DNA of 41,438 nt, from contig VXNF01000069.1 of assembly GCA_009840735.1 (NCBI GenBank), positions 2,834 through 44,271 on the forward strand, written 5' to 3'. Of the stretch, positions 27,476 to 34,450 are shown piece after piece (position 1 is the stretch's first letter; the number at the start of each line of letters is the position of its first letter). The notes beneath the pieces are model-generated. The model saw nothing but the letters and a program-made list of their open reading frames with translations. It did no database searches and had not been told where the DNA came from. Source of the DNA: Acidimicrobiia bacterium (GTDB taxonomy: Bacteria > Actinomycetota > Acidimicrobiia > Acidimicrobiales > CATQHL01). The position numbers and the translations under genes were made by a program.

Positions 27476-27523
27476 GAGCCAGCTGATGCGCCGCCCGAGC
27501 CCACGAGGGCTTCCTGAAGTGAG
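27434..27523 (+). repeat. Tandem near-duplication of the secY 3' end
   Basis: Copy 1 (27434-27476) covers the last codons and stop of secY; copy 2 (27477-27523) repeats it with a few changes and a 4-nt length difference. Both start AGCCAGCTGATGC and end with ACGAGGGCTTCCT, C or G, then AAGTGAG. In copy 1 the final AAGTGA is Lys-stop; in copy 2 the same GTGA supplies the probable adk start. Confidence 0.85.
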
Positions 27524-28100
27524 CCGCGTGGTCGTCGTTCTCGGGCGGCAGGGCTCGGGCAAGGGGACTCAGTGCGACCTATTGCAGCAGCGCTACGACA
27601 GGGTCTCCCACGTCTCCACCGGCGAGATGCTGCGCGACGCGGCAGCTTCGGGAACGCCGCTGGGCCGCCGCGCCGAGGCCCTCATGACCGCCGGCGACCT
27701 AGTGCCCGACGATGTGGTGTGCGATGTCGTGGCCGAGCGACTCGGGCCGCTCCTGCGCTCGGGCAACACCGTGCTGCTCGACGGCTTCCCCCGGACGCCG
27801 GCGCAGGCCGACGCGCTCTCCGAGATGGTCGGCACCGACGGGCTGGCCGGTGCCGTGCTCCTCGAGGTCGGCAACGAGGACGCCTTAGAGCGGATGCTGG
27901 TCCGCGGCCGCGCCGACGACACCGCGGCCGGCATCGCCCGTCGCCTGGAGCTCTACGAGACGCAGACGGCGCCGCTGGTGGACTGGTTCGCCGTCCGGGG
28001 GCTGCTGCGGCGGGTGGACGGAACGGGCGCCGTCGCTGAGGTGTTCGACCGGCTGTCCGACGCGGTCGCCGGGTTGGTGACGCTCCGGTTGTCTCGGTAG
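27519..28100 (+). CDS. adk: Adenylate kinase, short form
   Basis: Adenylate kinase (193 aa) interconverts ATP+AMP and 2 ADP. P-loop is [10 protein letters not shown] (9-18), in place of the usual GPPGAGKGTQ; later motifs [20 protein letters not shown] and RGRADDT are normal. The LID region is the short type without the zinc-finger-like insert of long forms. I choose the GTG at 27519, giving [17 protein letters not shown] lies upstream inside the duplicated secY tail. An in-frame ATG at 27486 would add 11 residues with no family resemblance. map, usually next in this operon, is missing. Confidence 0.92.
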   Translation: MSRVVVVLGRQGSGKGTQCDLLQQRYDRVSHVSTGEMLRDAAASGTPLGRRAEALMTAGDLVPDDVVCDVVAERLGPLLRSGNTVLLDGFPRTPAQADALSEMVGTDGLAGAVLLEVGNEDALERMLVRGRADDTAAGIARRLELYETQTAPLVDWFAVRGLLRRVDGTGAVAEVFDRLSDAVAGLVTLRLSR

Positions 28101-28134
28101 CCTGATAGGTCGCGTTCGAGGCGGGAGTAGGGCT

Positions 28135-28359
28135 CTGGCAAAATCCAAGCAAGACGCGATCCTCATGGAGGGGAAGGTCCTTGAGTCCCTCCCCAACGCC
28201 ATGTTCCGGGTCGAGTTCGAAAACGGCCACCAGGTGTTGGCGCACATCTCCGGCAAGATGAGGATGCACTACATCCGTATCCTGCCCGGCGACCGCGTCC
28301 AGGTGGAGTTCACGCCCTACGACCTGCAGCGCGGGCGGATCACGTACCGGTACAAGTAG
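28135..28359 (+). CDS. infA: Translation initiation factor IF-1, apparent CTG start
   Basis: IF-1 (74 aa if read from CTG) binds the 30S A site during initiation. The OB-fold is complete: [20 protein letters not shown], then [20 protein letters not shown] and the final GRITYRYK. The conserved lead [13 protein letters not shown] lies upstream of the only ATG (28165). No ATG, GTG or TTG occurs between the in-frame stop at 28078-28080 and that ATG. A CTG at 28135-28137 gives exactly the usual length and has GGGAG 7 nt before it. Starting at 28165 would remove 10 residues including part of strand 1. CTG is therefore my call, with the ATG as alternative. Confidence 0.88.
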   Translation: MAKSKQDAILMEGKVLESLPNAMFRVEFENGHQVLAHISGKMRMHYIRILPGDRVQVEFTPYDLQRGRITYRYK

Positions 28360-28432
28360 CAGCGCCGGCCCGGGCGGGAGCCCGCTCGGCGCCGGACAGA
28401 GCAGAGACGAGGCGATGGGAGATGAAATTGCG

Positions 28433-28546
28433 ATGAAAGTGCGTCCCAGCGTGAAAGCCATGTGCGAGCGGTGCAGGGTCATCCGCCGACACGGGCGCGT
28501 GCGGGTGATCTGCGAGAACCCGCGCCATCGCCAGAGGCAGGGCTGA
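28433..28546 (+). CDS. rpmJ: 50S ribosomal protein L36, zinc form
   Basis: L36 (37 aa), beginning [10 protein letters not shown] and carrying the zinc ligands C11, C14, C27 and H32. An upstream in-frame ATG at 28415 would add six residues; the family start favours 28433. It lies between infA and rpsM as in most bacteria. No zinc-independent paralog is seen. Confidence 0.95.
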   Translation: MKVRPSVKAMCERCRVIRRHGRVRVICENPRHRQRQG

Positions 28547-28547
28547 C

Positions 28548-28931
28548 ATGGCACGAATCGCCGGGGTGGACATCCCGCGTAACAAGCGCGCTGTGGTGGC
28601 GCTCACCTATATCTTCGGGGTCGGTCCCTCCATAGCGGCGGAGACCTGCGAAGCCGTCGGCATCAGCCGCGACGTGCGCATCAAGGACCTGACCGACCAG
28701 GAGACAGCCCGGCTGAGGGCCCACGTCGAACGGAACCTGAAGGTGGAGGGCGACCTGCGCCGACAGGTCAGCCAGAACATCAGCCGCAAGCTCGAGATCG
28801 GGTGCTACCAGGGGATCCGGCACCGTCGAGGGCTGCCGGTCCGGGGGCAGCGCACCCATACGAACGCACGGACCCGCAAGGGCCCCCGCAAGACGGTGGC
28901 GGGCAAGAAGACCGTCATGAAAAGGAAGTAG
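28548..28931 (+). CDS. rpsM: 30S ribosomal protein S13
   Basis: S13 (127 aa), a head protein touching P-site tRNA and S19. Canonical [20 protein letters not shown], the [20 protein letters not shown] block and basic tail [13 protein letters not shown]. Starts 1 nt after rpmJ. A 101-nt gap with a hairpin follows. Confidence 0.97.
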   Translation: MARIAGVDIPRNKRAVVALTYIFGVGPSIAAETCEAVGISRDVRIKDLTDQETARLRAHVERNLKVEGDLRRQVSQNISRKLEIGCYQGIRHRRGLPVRGQRTHTNARTRKGPRKTVAGKKTVMKRK

Positions 28932-28938
28932 CGGCCGA

Positions 28939-28973
28939 GGTGGCCGGGGCGCCCATCGGGGCGCTCAGCCACC
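28939..28973 (+). promoter_or_regulatory. Two-tier stem-loop between rpsM and rpsK
   Basis: GGTGGC (28939-28944) pairs with GCCACC (28968-28973); inside it GCGCCC (28949-28954) pairs with GGGCGC (28959-28964) around an ATCG loop. This sits 8 nt after the rpsM stop, in the largest gap of the alpha-type cluster. There is no U-run. It may be a processing or protein-binding element; S4 is the known autogenous repressor in other bacteria. Confidence 0.4.
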
Positions 28974-29032
28974 ACGACCGGTTGCCGCCGAGGGCGCGGC
29001 GGCGCACCGCTAACGAGAAGCACCGAGGGGTT

Positions 29033-29425
29033 ATGGCAGAGAGGCAACCAAGGCGGCCACGCCGCCGCGAGCGCAGGAACATCGCGCACGGCGTGGTGCA
29101 CATCAAGAGCTCCTTCAACAACACGATCATCACCGTCACCGACCTGCGCGGCAACGTCGTCGCCTGGGCCTCAGCCGGCAACGTGGGGTTCAAGGGTTCC
29201 CGCAAGTCCACGCCCTACGCGGCGCAGATGGCGGCTGAGGAGGTGGCGCGCCGGGCGATGGAGTTCGGGGTCCGCAAGGTCGACGTGCAGGTGCGCGGTC
29301 CGGGCTCGGGCCGCGAGACGGCGATCCGCTCGCTGCAGAACCTCGGGTTGGAGGTCACCGGCATCAAGGACGTCACGCCGGTGCCCCACAACGGCTGCAG
29401 GCCGCCCAAGAGGCGGCGCGTCTGA
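29033..29425 (+). CDS. rpsK: 30S ribosomal protein S11
   Basis: S11 (130 aa), part of the 30S platform near the Shine-Dalgarno helix. Conserved [39 protein letters not shown], and the final [17 protein letters not shown] precedes the ATG. The stop overlaps rpsD by 1 nt. Confidence 0.97.
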   Translation: MAERQPRRPRRRERRNIAHGVVHIKSSFNNTIITVTDLRGNVVAWASAGNVGFKGSRKSTPYAAQMAAEEVARRAMEFGVRKVDVQVRGPGSGRETAIRSLQNLGLEVTGIKDVTPVPHNGCRPPKRRRV

Positions 29426-30042
29426 TGTCTCGCTACACCGGACCTAAGGCGCGGGTGTCGCGCCGGCTAGGCACCAACATCTTCGGCACCAAGGGCGAGG
29501 CGACCGCGCTCGACAAGCGCCCCTACCCGCCCGGCGAGCACGGACGATCACGGCGCCGAACGACGACCTCGGAGTACCTCCTGCAGCTGCAGGAGAAGCA
29601 GAAGGCCCGCTTCACCTACGGGCTGACCGAGCGGCAGTTCCGCAACCTCTACGCCGAGGCCAGCCGCCGCACCGGCGTCACCGGCGAGAACATGCTCACC
29701 TACCTCGAGCTGCGGCTCGACAACATCGTCTACCGAACCGGCTGGGCTGCGACGAGGCCCCAGGCTCGGCAGTTCGTGCTGCACGGTCATCTGTCCGTGA
29801 ACGGACGGCGGGTCAGCGTCCCGAGCTACCGCGTTGCCGCGGGCGACGAGATCGCCGTCAAGGAGCAGTCGCGGGCCAACGCCGCCTTTCAGTGGAACGT
29901 GGATGTGCTGGACCGGGTGCCGCCCGTCTGGCTGGAGGTCGTCGAGGACGGCTGGGCGGCGAACGTGCTGTCGGTTCCCAGCCGTGAACAGATCGACGTG
30001 CCCATTCGCGAGCAGTTGATAGTCGAGCTCTACAGCAAGTAG
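29425..30042 (+). CDS. rpsD: 30S ribosomal protein S4
   Basis: S4 (205 aa) initiates 30S assembly and is a frequent operon autoregulator. The N-terminus lacks the four zinc cysteines of the C+ type (GPKARVSRRLGTNIFGTKGE), so this is the zinc-free form. The S4 RNA-binding domain begins around MLTYLELRLDNIVYRTGWA and includes RQFVLHGHLSVNGRRV. Confidence 0.97.
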   Translation: MSRYTGPKARVSRRLGTNIFGTKGEATALDKRPYPPGEHGRSRRRTTTSEYLLQLQEKQKARFTYGLTERQFRNLYAEASRRTGVTGENMLTYLELRLDNIVYRTGWAATRPQARQFVLHGHLSVNGRRVSVPSYRVAAGDEIAVKEQSRANAAFQWNVDVLDRVPPVWLEVVEDGWAANVLSVPSREQIDVPIREQLIVELYSK

Positions 30043-30058
30043 CTCAGCGAGGTTGCAC

Positions 30059-30991
30059 ATGCTTGAGATCAAACACCCCACGGTCTCGGGGGCCGCGGCC
30101 GAGGGGAACCGTCAGAAGTTCGTCATCGCGCCCCTCGAGCCCGGATTCGGCCACACCGTCGGAAACGCCCTGCGGCGCACGCTGCTGTCGTCGGTTCCCG
30201 GTGCAGCGGTGACCCATCTCCGCTTCGACGAGGCGCTGCACGAGTTCGACACCTTGCAGGGCGTCGTCGAGGACATCTCCGACATTGTCCTGAACCTCAA
30301 GGATCTGGTGCTGCGCAGCCACAGCCCCGAGAAGGTTCAGCTTCGCATCGACGTTCTGGGCCCGGCGGAGGTGACCGGCGCGCACTTCGGTGTCAACCCC
30401 GACGTCGAGGTGCTGAACCCCGAGCTGCATGTGGCGACGTTGAATGGCCGTGCGCGGTTCGCCGCCGACGTGACCGTCGAGCGCGGCATCGGCTACAGCG
30501 GCGCGGAGACCCGACCGGCGAGCAGCACCATCGGAGACATCCCGGTGGACGCCCTCTTCTCGCCGGTGCGGCGCGTCGCCTATGAGGTGGAGGCGATTCC
30601 GGGCGAGCGCGACACCGCCTCCGACGAGCTGGTCGTCGACGTGCAGACCGACGGCACGGTGACCCCGTCGGAGGCCATGGCCACCGCGGGCGGCATCCTG
30701 CGGCGGCTGGCGCAGCTCGTGGAGAACCTCGCCGAGGTCTCGTTGCCCGACGGTATGGATCCGGCCGCGGCCGCCGAGATTCCGTCGGACCTGTTGCGCC
30801 CCATCGAGGACTTGGGTCTCTCCGAGCGGCCTCGGAACTGCTTGAAGCGGGCTCAAGTCACGACGGTCGGCGAGCTCTTGAGCCGGACCCGGCTGGAGCT
30901 TTTGGCCATCCCGAACTTCGGTGAGAAGTCCCTGGACGAGGTGACCGCCCGCCTCGACGAGTTCGGCCTCGCTCTCGCGTCGGGGGACTGA
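30059..30991 (+). CDS. rpoA: RNA polymerase alpha subunit
   Basis: Alpha (310 aa): the N-terminal domain (about 1-225) dimerises and assembles beta and beta', with EPGFGHTVGNALRRTLLSSV near residue 28-47. The C-terminal domain (about 240-305) has the UP-element/activator-binding helices, seen in IEDLGLSERPRNCLKRAQVT and PNFGEKSLDEV. I start at the ATG 30059 because GAGG lies 8 nt before it; an in-frame TTG two codons earlier is possible. Sixteen nt separate it from rpsD. Confidence 0.97.
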   Translation: MLEIKHPTVSGAAAEGNRQKFVIAPLEPGFGHTVGNALRRTLLSSVPGAAVTHLRFDEALHEFDTLQGVVEDISDIVLNLKDLVLRSHSPEKVQLRIDVLGPAEVTGAHFGVNPDVEVLNPELHVATLNGRARFAADVTVERGIGYSGAETRPASSTIGDIPVDALFSPVRRVAYEVEAIPGERDTASDELVVDVQTDGTVTPSEAMATAGGILRRLAQLVENLAEVSLPDGMDPAAAAEIPSDLLRPIEDLGLSERPRNCLKRAQVTTVGELLSRTRLELLAIPNFGEKSLDEVTARLDEFGLALASGD

Positions 30992-31002
30992 GGCGCCGAG
31001 CC

Positions 31003-31356
31003 ATGGCCGCCCGACCTCGCAAGAGCCGTCGCCTCGGCGGCAGCGCCGCCCACCAGCGCTCGCTGCTGGCCAACCTCGTGGCCTCCCTCGTGGCGGCGGA
31101 GTCGATCGTCACGACCGAGGCCAAGGCCAAGGCGATGCAGCCCGTGGCGGAGAAGTTGATTACCAAGGCGCGCAAGGGCGGCCTGCACAATCACCGGCAG
31201 ATCGTGGCGTTCCTGAACGACCGGGAGATCGCCGACAAGCTGATCACCGACATCGGTCCGCGCTACGCCAACCGAGCCGGCGGCTGCACCCGGATCCTGC
31301 GGGTGGGTCCCCGCTACGGCGACAACGCCCCCATGGCTCGGATCGAACTCGTCTAG
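31003..31356 (+). CDS. rplQ: 50S ribosomal protein L17
   Basis: L17 (117 aa). Typical KSRRLGGSAAHQRSLLANLV and IVTTEAKAKAMQPVAEKLI, with the final GDNAPMARIELV. It starts 11 nt after rpoA, and truA follows after 15 nt. Confidence 0.97.
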   Translation: MAARPRKSRRLGGSAAHQRSLLANLVASLVAAESIVTTEAKAKAMQPVAEKLITKARKGGLHNHRQIVAFLNDREIADKLITDIGPRYANRAGGCTRILRVGPRYGDNAPMARIELV

Positions 31357-31371
31357 GCGACCCGCAGCGGC

Positions 31372-32145
31372 GTGGCCCGCCTGCGCCTGAGAGTCGCCTA
31401 CGACGGCGAGGGGTTCCGCGGCTTCGCCCCCAACCCCGGCGTGCGCACCGTGGCGGGCGTGCTCGCCGACGCCCTCGAACGCCGCCTCGGCTACCCGGTG
31501 CAGCTGACCTGCGCCGGGCGCACCGACGCGGGGGTCCACGCCCGTGGGCAGGTCGTGAGCCTGGAGGTGTCCGACAGCCACGCCGAGGCATCCCGACTGG
31601 CGCCGCTGGTGACCTCGCTGAACCGCATGTGCGGACCGGACGTGGCGATCCTGGCCGCCGAGCCGGCGCCGGCGGACTTCGACGCACGCTTCTCGGCGCT
31701 GGCGCGGGCCTACCGCTACACGGTCTGGAACGCTCCCGAACCCGACGTGTTTCGCCGCCGTCACGCCTGGCACGTCGCCTCTCCGCTCGATGCGGCGGCC
31801 ATGAACGACGCCGCCGAGCGGCTCATCGGCGAGCACGACTTTGCCGCGTTCTGCTCCCGCACTGTCCAGATCCTCGACGGCGAGCCGCGGGCGGCGCCCA
31901 CGACGAGGCGCGTCCTGCACGCTCGCTGGAGTCGCCCCGAGCCGTCGTTGCTGCTGTTCGACATTGAGGCGAACTCGTTCTGTCGGCAGATGGTGCGCTC
32001 GATCGTCGGGACGCTCGTGGAGGTGGGCCACCGCCGCCGGCCGGCCGCTGACGTGGGGCGCATTCTGGCGAGCCGCGACCGGGCCGCCGCCGGGGGTGTG
32101 GCGCCGCCGCACGGTCTCTGCCTGGAGTCAGTTCGCTATTCCTGA
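31372..32145 (+). CDS. truA: tRNA pseudouridine(38-40) synthase
   Basis: TruA (257 aa) isomerises U38-U40 in the anticodon arm. The catalytic aspartate is in CAGRTDAGVHARGQ (about residue 49). Other family blocks: LRVAYDGEGFRGFAPNPGV, YRYTVWNAPEP and EANSFCRQMVRSIVGTLVEV. GTG start at 31372, no strong ribosome site. Conserved neighbour of rplQ and rplM in actinobacteria. Confidence 0.95.
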   Translation: MARLRLRVAYDGEGFRGFAPNPGVRTVAGVLADALERRLGYPVQLTCAGRTDAGVHARGQVVSLEVSDSHAEASRLAPLVTSLNRMCGPDVAILAAEPAPADFDARFSALARAYRYTVWNAPEPDVFRRRHAWHVASPLDAAAMNDAAERLIGEHDFAAFCSRTVQILDGEPRAAPTTRRVLHARWSRPEPSLLLFDIEANSFCRQMVRSIVGTLVEVGHRRRPAADVGRILASRDRAAAGGVAPPHGLCLESVRYS

Positions 32146-32157
32146 GCCGGGGTGCGA

Positions 32158-32229
32158 CCGGCGGGAGGCGACTAGCGGGGCGAACGGCCGGCGGGGCGTG
32201 ACCGGCGGGGCGTGGCCGGTTGGCGTGGG
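32158..32229 (+). repeat. 14-bp minisatellite between truA and rplM
   Basis: Five units of 14 bp can be aligned. Units 3 and 4 are CCGGCGGGGCGTGA (32188-32201) and CCGGCGGGGCGTGG (32202-32215); unit 5 (32216-32229) is CCGGTTGGCGTGGG. Units 1 and 2 (32158-32185) are more diverged and a 2-nt slip follows them. The array fills most of the 117-nt gap. Confidence 0.7.
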
Positions 32230-32250
32230 CCGATTCGGGCGCGGCGGCCC

Positions 32251-32256
32251 TATCCT
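32251..32256 (+). promoter_or_regulatory. Candidate -10 for a leaderless rplM transcript
   Basis: TATCCT ends 6 nt before the GTG of rplM, the spacing expected if transcription starts at the start codon. No convincing -35 is present in the repeat array. The alternative is read-through from truA with GAGG as a poorly spaced ribosome site. Confidence 0.3.
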
Positions 32257-32262
32257 TGAGGC

Positions 32263-32706
32263 GTGCGCACCCACAGCCCCAAGGCATCGGAGATCGAACG
32301 CGCTTGGTGGATCGTCGACGCGGAGGGACAGGTGCTCGGGCGCTTGGCCACCGAGGTCGCCCGTGTCCTGCGTGGCAAGCATAAGCCGACCTTCGCGCCG
32401 CACCTGGACTGCGGTGATCACGTCATCATCGTGAACGCCGAGAAGGTCGCCGTGACCGCTGGCAAGGCCGACCGGAAGGTGCTCTACCGCCACTCCGGCT
32501 ACCCCGGCGGGCTTCGTTCGGAGACCCTCGCCGAGGCTCTGCGGCGACGTCCCGCCGAGGTTGTGCGCCGCAGCGTGCGTGGGATGCTGCCGCACACCCG
32601 CCTGGGCCGGCAGATGCTGCGGAAGCTGAAGGTGTACGCCGGCGCAGTCCATCCCCATGAGGCGCAGAGACCGCAGCCCCTGGCCCTTCCGAGGAGAACG
32701 CCATGA
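32263..32706 (+). CDS. rplM: 50S ribosomal protein L13
   Basis: L13 (147 aa), an early 50S assembly protein. RTHSPKASEIERAWWIVDAE at the start, then GQVLGRLATEVARVLRGKHK and YRHSGYPGGLRS are canonical. GTG start. ATGA overlap with rpsI, the usual partner. It could begin a new transcript (see the -10 candidate). Confidence 0.97.
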   Translation: MRTHSPKASEIERAWWIVDAEGQVLGRLATEVARVLRGKHKPTFAPHLDCGDHVIIVNAEKVAVTAGKADRKVLYRHSGYPGGLRSETLAEALRRRPAEVVRRSVRGMLPHTRLGRQMLRKLKVYAGAVHPHEAQRPQPLALPRRTP

Positions 32707-33095
32707 CAATGCCGCTCGTGCAGGCCACCGGTCGCCGCAAGCGTGCCGTCGCCCGCGTCCGCGTCCGGGCTGGTCAGGGACGCATCGTCATCAACGGGCG
32801 AGAGATCGAGGACTACTTCCCGTCGCCCTCGCATCGCTCGCACGCCACCGAGGCCCTCGCCGTGACCGACACCGCCGCGGTGTACGACGTGGACGCTACG
32901 ATCTCCGGCGGGGGTCTGACCGGGCAGGCGGGCGCCCTGCGCCTCGGCATCGCCCGATCGCTGGAACGCCTCGACGGCGACAGCCGCGAGAAGCTGAAGC
33001 GGGCCGGCCTGCTCACGCGGGATCCGCGCAAGAAGGAATCCAAGAAGTACGGGCTCAAGAAGGCCCGGAAGGCGCCGCAGTACTCCAAGAGGTAG
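32703..33095 (+). CDS. rpsI: 30S ribosomal protein S9
   Basis: S9 (130 aa), whose C-terminal tail reaches the P-site tRNA. ATGRRKRAVARVRVRAGQGR near the N-terminus and the final ARKAPQYSKR are canonical. The start overlaps the rplM stop by 4 nt; AGGAGAACGCC lies just upstream. Confidence 0.97.
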   Translation: MTMPLVQATGRRKRAVARVRVRAGQGRIVINGREIEDYFPSPSHRSHATEALAVTDTAAVYDVDATISGGGLTGQAGALRLGIARSLERLDGDSREKLKRAGLLTRDPRKKESKKYGLKKARKAPQYSKR

Positions 33096-33142
33096 CAGCG
33101 CCGGAGCTGCGCGGCGCGGCGGGCCGTTGCCGCGGTTCGATC

Positions 33143-34450
33143 GTGTTCGGCACTGACGGCATCCGTGGGCGGGCCTACCGTGAGGTGACCCCGGAGACTG
33201 CCGCCCGCATCGGTGCGGCGGTCGTGGAGACTTTCGGCTGCGAGCGGGTCGTGGTGGGCCACGATCCGCGGGCCTCTGCCGACGACCTCTTGGCGGGTCT
33301 GCTGAGGGGTCTCGCCGGCACCGAAGCGGAGCTGCTCGGCGTAGCGCCGACCCCGGCGGTGGCGTTCTGCTGCGCGGCTGACGGCGTGCCGGGCGTGGTC
33401 GTGTCGGCGTCCCACAATCTGTACCTCGACAACGGGTTGAAGATCTTCGGTCCGGGGGGCCGCAAGCTGAGCGACGCCGAGCAGGAGGCGCTGGCGGCGG
33501 CTCTGCGCAGCGATGCCGAGCCGGCTGGGCTGCCGGTGCGCAGCGACCGCGGCGCCGCTGCGGTGCGCGACATCCGTGGACGGCTAGAGGGCTATCTGGA
33601 CGCTGTGGCCGCCACCGTCGAGCCGGGCGCCCTCGACGGGCTGCGGCTCGTCGTCGACGGCGCCAACGGATCGACCTCGGCGCTGGCACCGGCGCTCCTG
33701 CGCGGCCTGGGCGCCGCGGTGCGCACGGTGGCCTGCGAGCCGAACGGTCGGAACATCAACGACGGCTGCGGAGCGGCCAGCCCGGAGTTCATTGCCGGCG
33801 AGACCCGCCCCGGCGAGATCGGCCTGGCCTTCGACGGCGACGGTGACCGCGTAGTGGCCTACGACGGAGGCGTCATCGACGGCGACCGTGTCCTCGCGCT
33901 GTGCGGAATCGACCGCCGGGGGCGGGGTCGCCTCGCTGGCAACACCGTGGTGGTGACAGTCATGAGCAACTTCGGCTTGCACGAGGCGTTGGCCGCGGCG
34001 GGCATCGACGTCGTGACCGTGCCGGTGGGCGACCGGCACGTGCTCAGCGCGCTCGAGGAGGGCGGCTGGGAGCTCGGCGGCGAGCAGTCGGGCCATGTGG
34101 TGTTCCGGGACCTGGCGACCACCGGCGACGGCCTGCTGACAGCGGTGCAGCTGCTGGACGTGGCTGGGCGGCGGGGCGAGCGTCTCGGCGACCTGGCGGC
34201 GTCGGCCATGACCCGCTGGCCTCAGGTGCTGCGCAACGTGGTGGTGCGGGGCGACGCCGCCGATGTGCTGGCAGCGGTGGCACCCGCCGTCGAGTCGGCT
34301 CAGGAGTCCCTCGGAGACAGCGGGCGCGTGCTGGTGCGCGCCTCGGGAACCGAACCGCTGATCCGGGTCATGGTCGAAGCGGCGGCTGAGGCCGAGGCGG
34401 AGGCCGTCGCGGCGAGCCTGGCGGCTGAGGTCGGCCGGAGGTCCGGCTGA
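33143..34450 (+). CDS. glmM: Phosphoglucosamine mutase
   Basis: GlmM (435 aa) converts GlcN-6-P to GlcN-1-P for peptidoglycan and other amino-sugar precursors. Start motif FGTDGIRGRA; phosphoserine loop SASHN (88-92, reactive Ser at 90); metal loop DGDGDR (about 230-235); sugar loop GEQSGH and phosphate loop RASGTEPLIRVM near the C-terminus. The loop reads ASHNLYLDNG, with Leu where most family members have Pro. The GTG at 33143 is used because the protein then begins as the family does; its ribosome site is weak. It overlaps the next gene by 1 nt. Confidence 0.94.
   Translation: MFGTDGIRGRAYREVTPETAARIGAAVVETFGCERVVVGHDPRASADDLLAGLLRGLAGTEAELLGVAPTPAVAFCCAADGVPGVVVSASHNLYLDNGLKIFGPGGRKLSDAEQEALAAALRSDAEPAGLPVRSDRGAAAVRDIRGRLEGYLDAVAATVEPGALDGLRLVVDGANGSTSALAPALLRGLGAAVRTVACEPNGRNINDGCGAASPEFIAGETRPGEIGLAFDGDGDRVVAYDGGVIDGDRVLALCGIDRRGRGRLAGNTVVVTVMSNFGLHEALAAAGIDVVTVPVGDRHVLSALEEGGWELGGEQSGHVVFRDLATTGDGLLTAVQLLDVAGRRGERLGDLAASAMTRWPQVLRNVVVRGDAADVLAAVAPAVESAQESLGDSGRVLVRASGTEPLIRVMVEAAAEAEAEAVAASLAAEVGRRSG

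Noticed and set aside
28165-28359. ATG at 28165 as the infA start
   Set aside because: It would remove conserved N-terminal residues and lacks a well-spaced ribosome site, unlike the CTG at 28135. Kept as the alternative.
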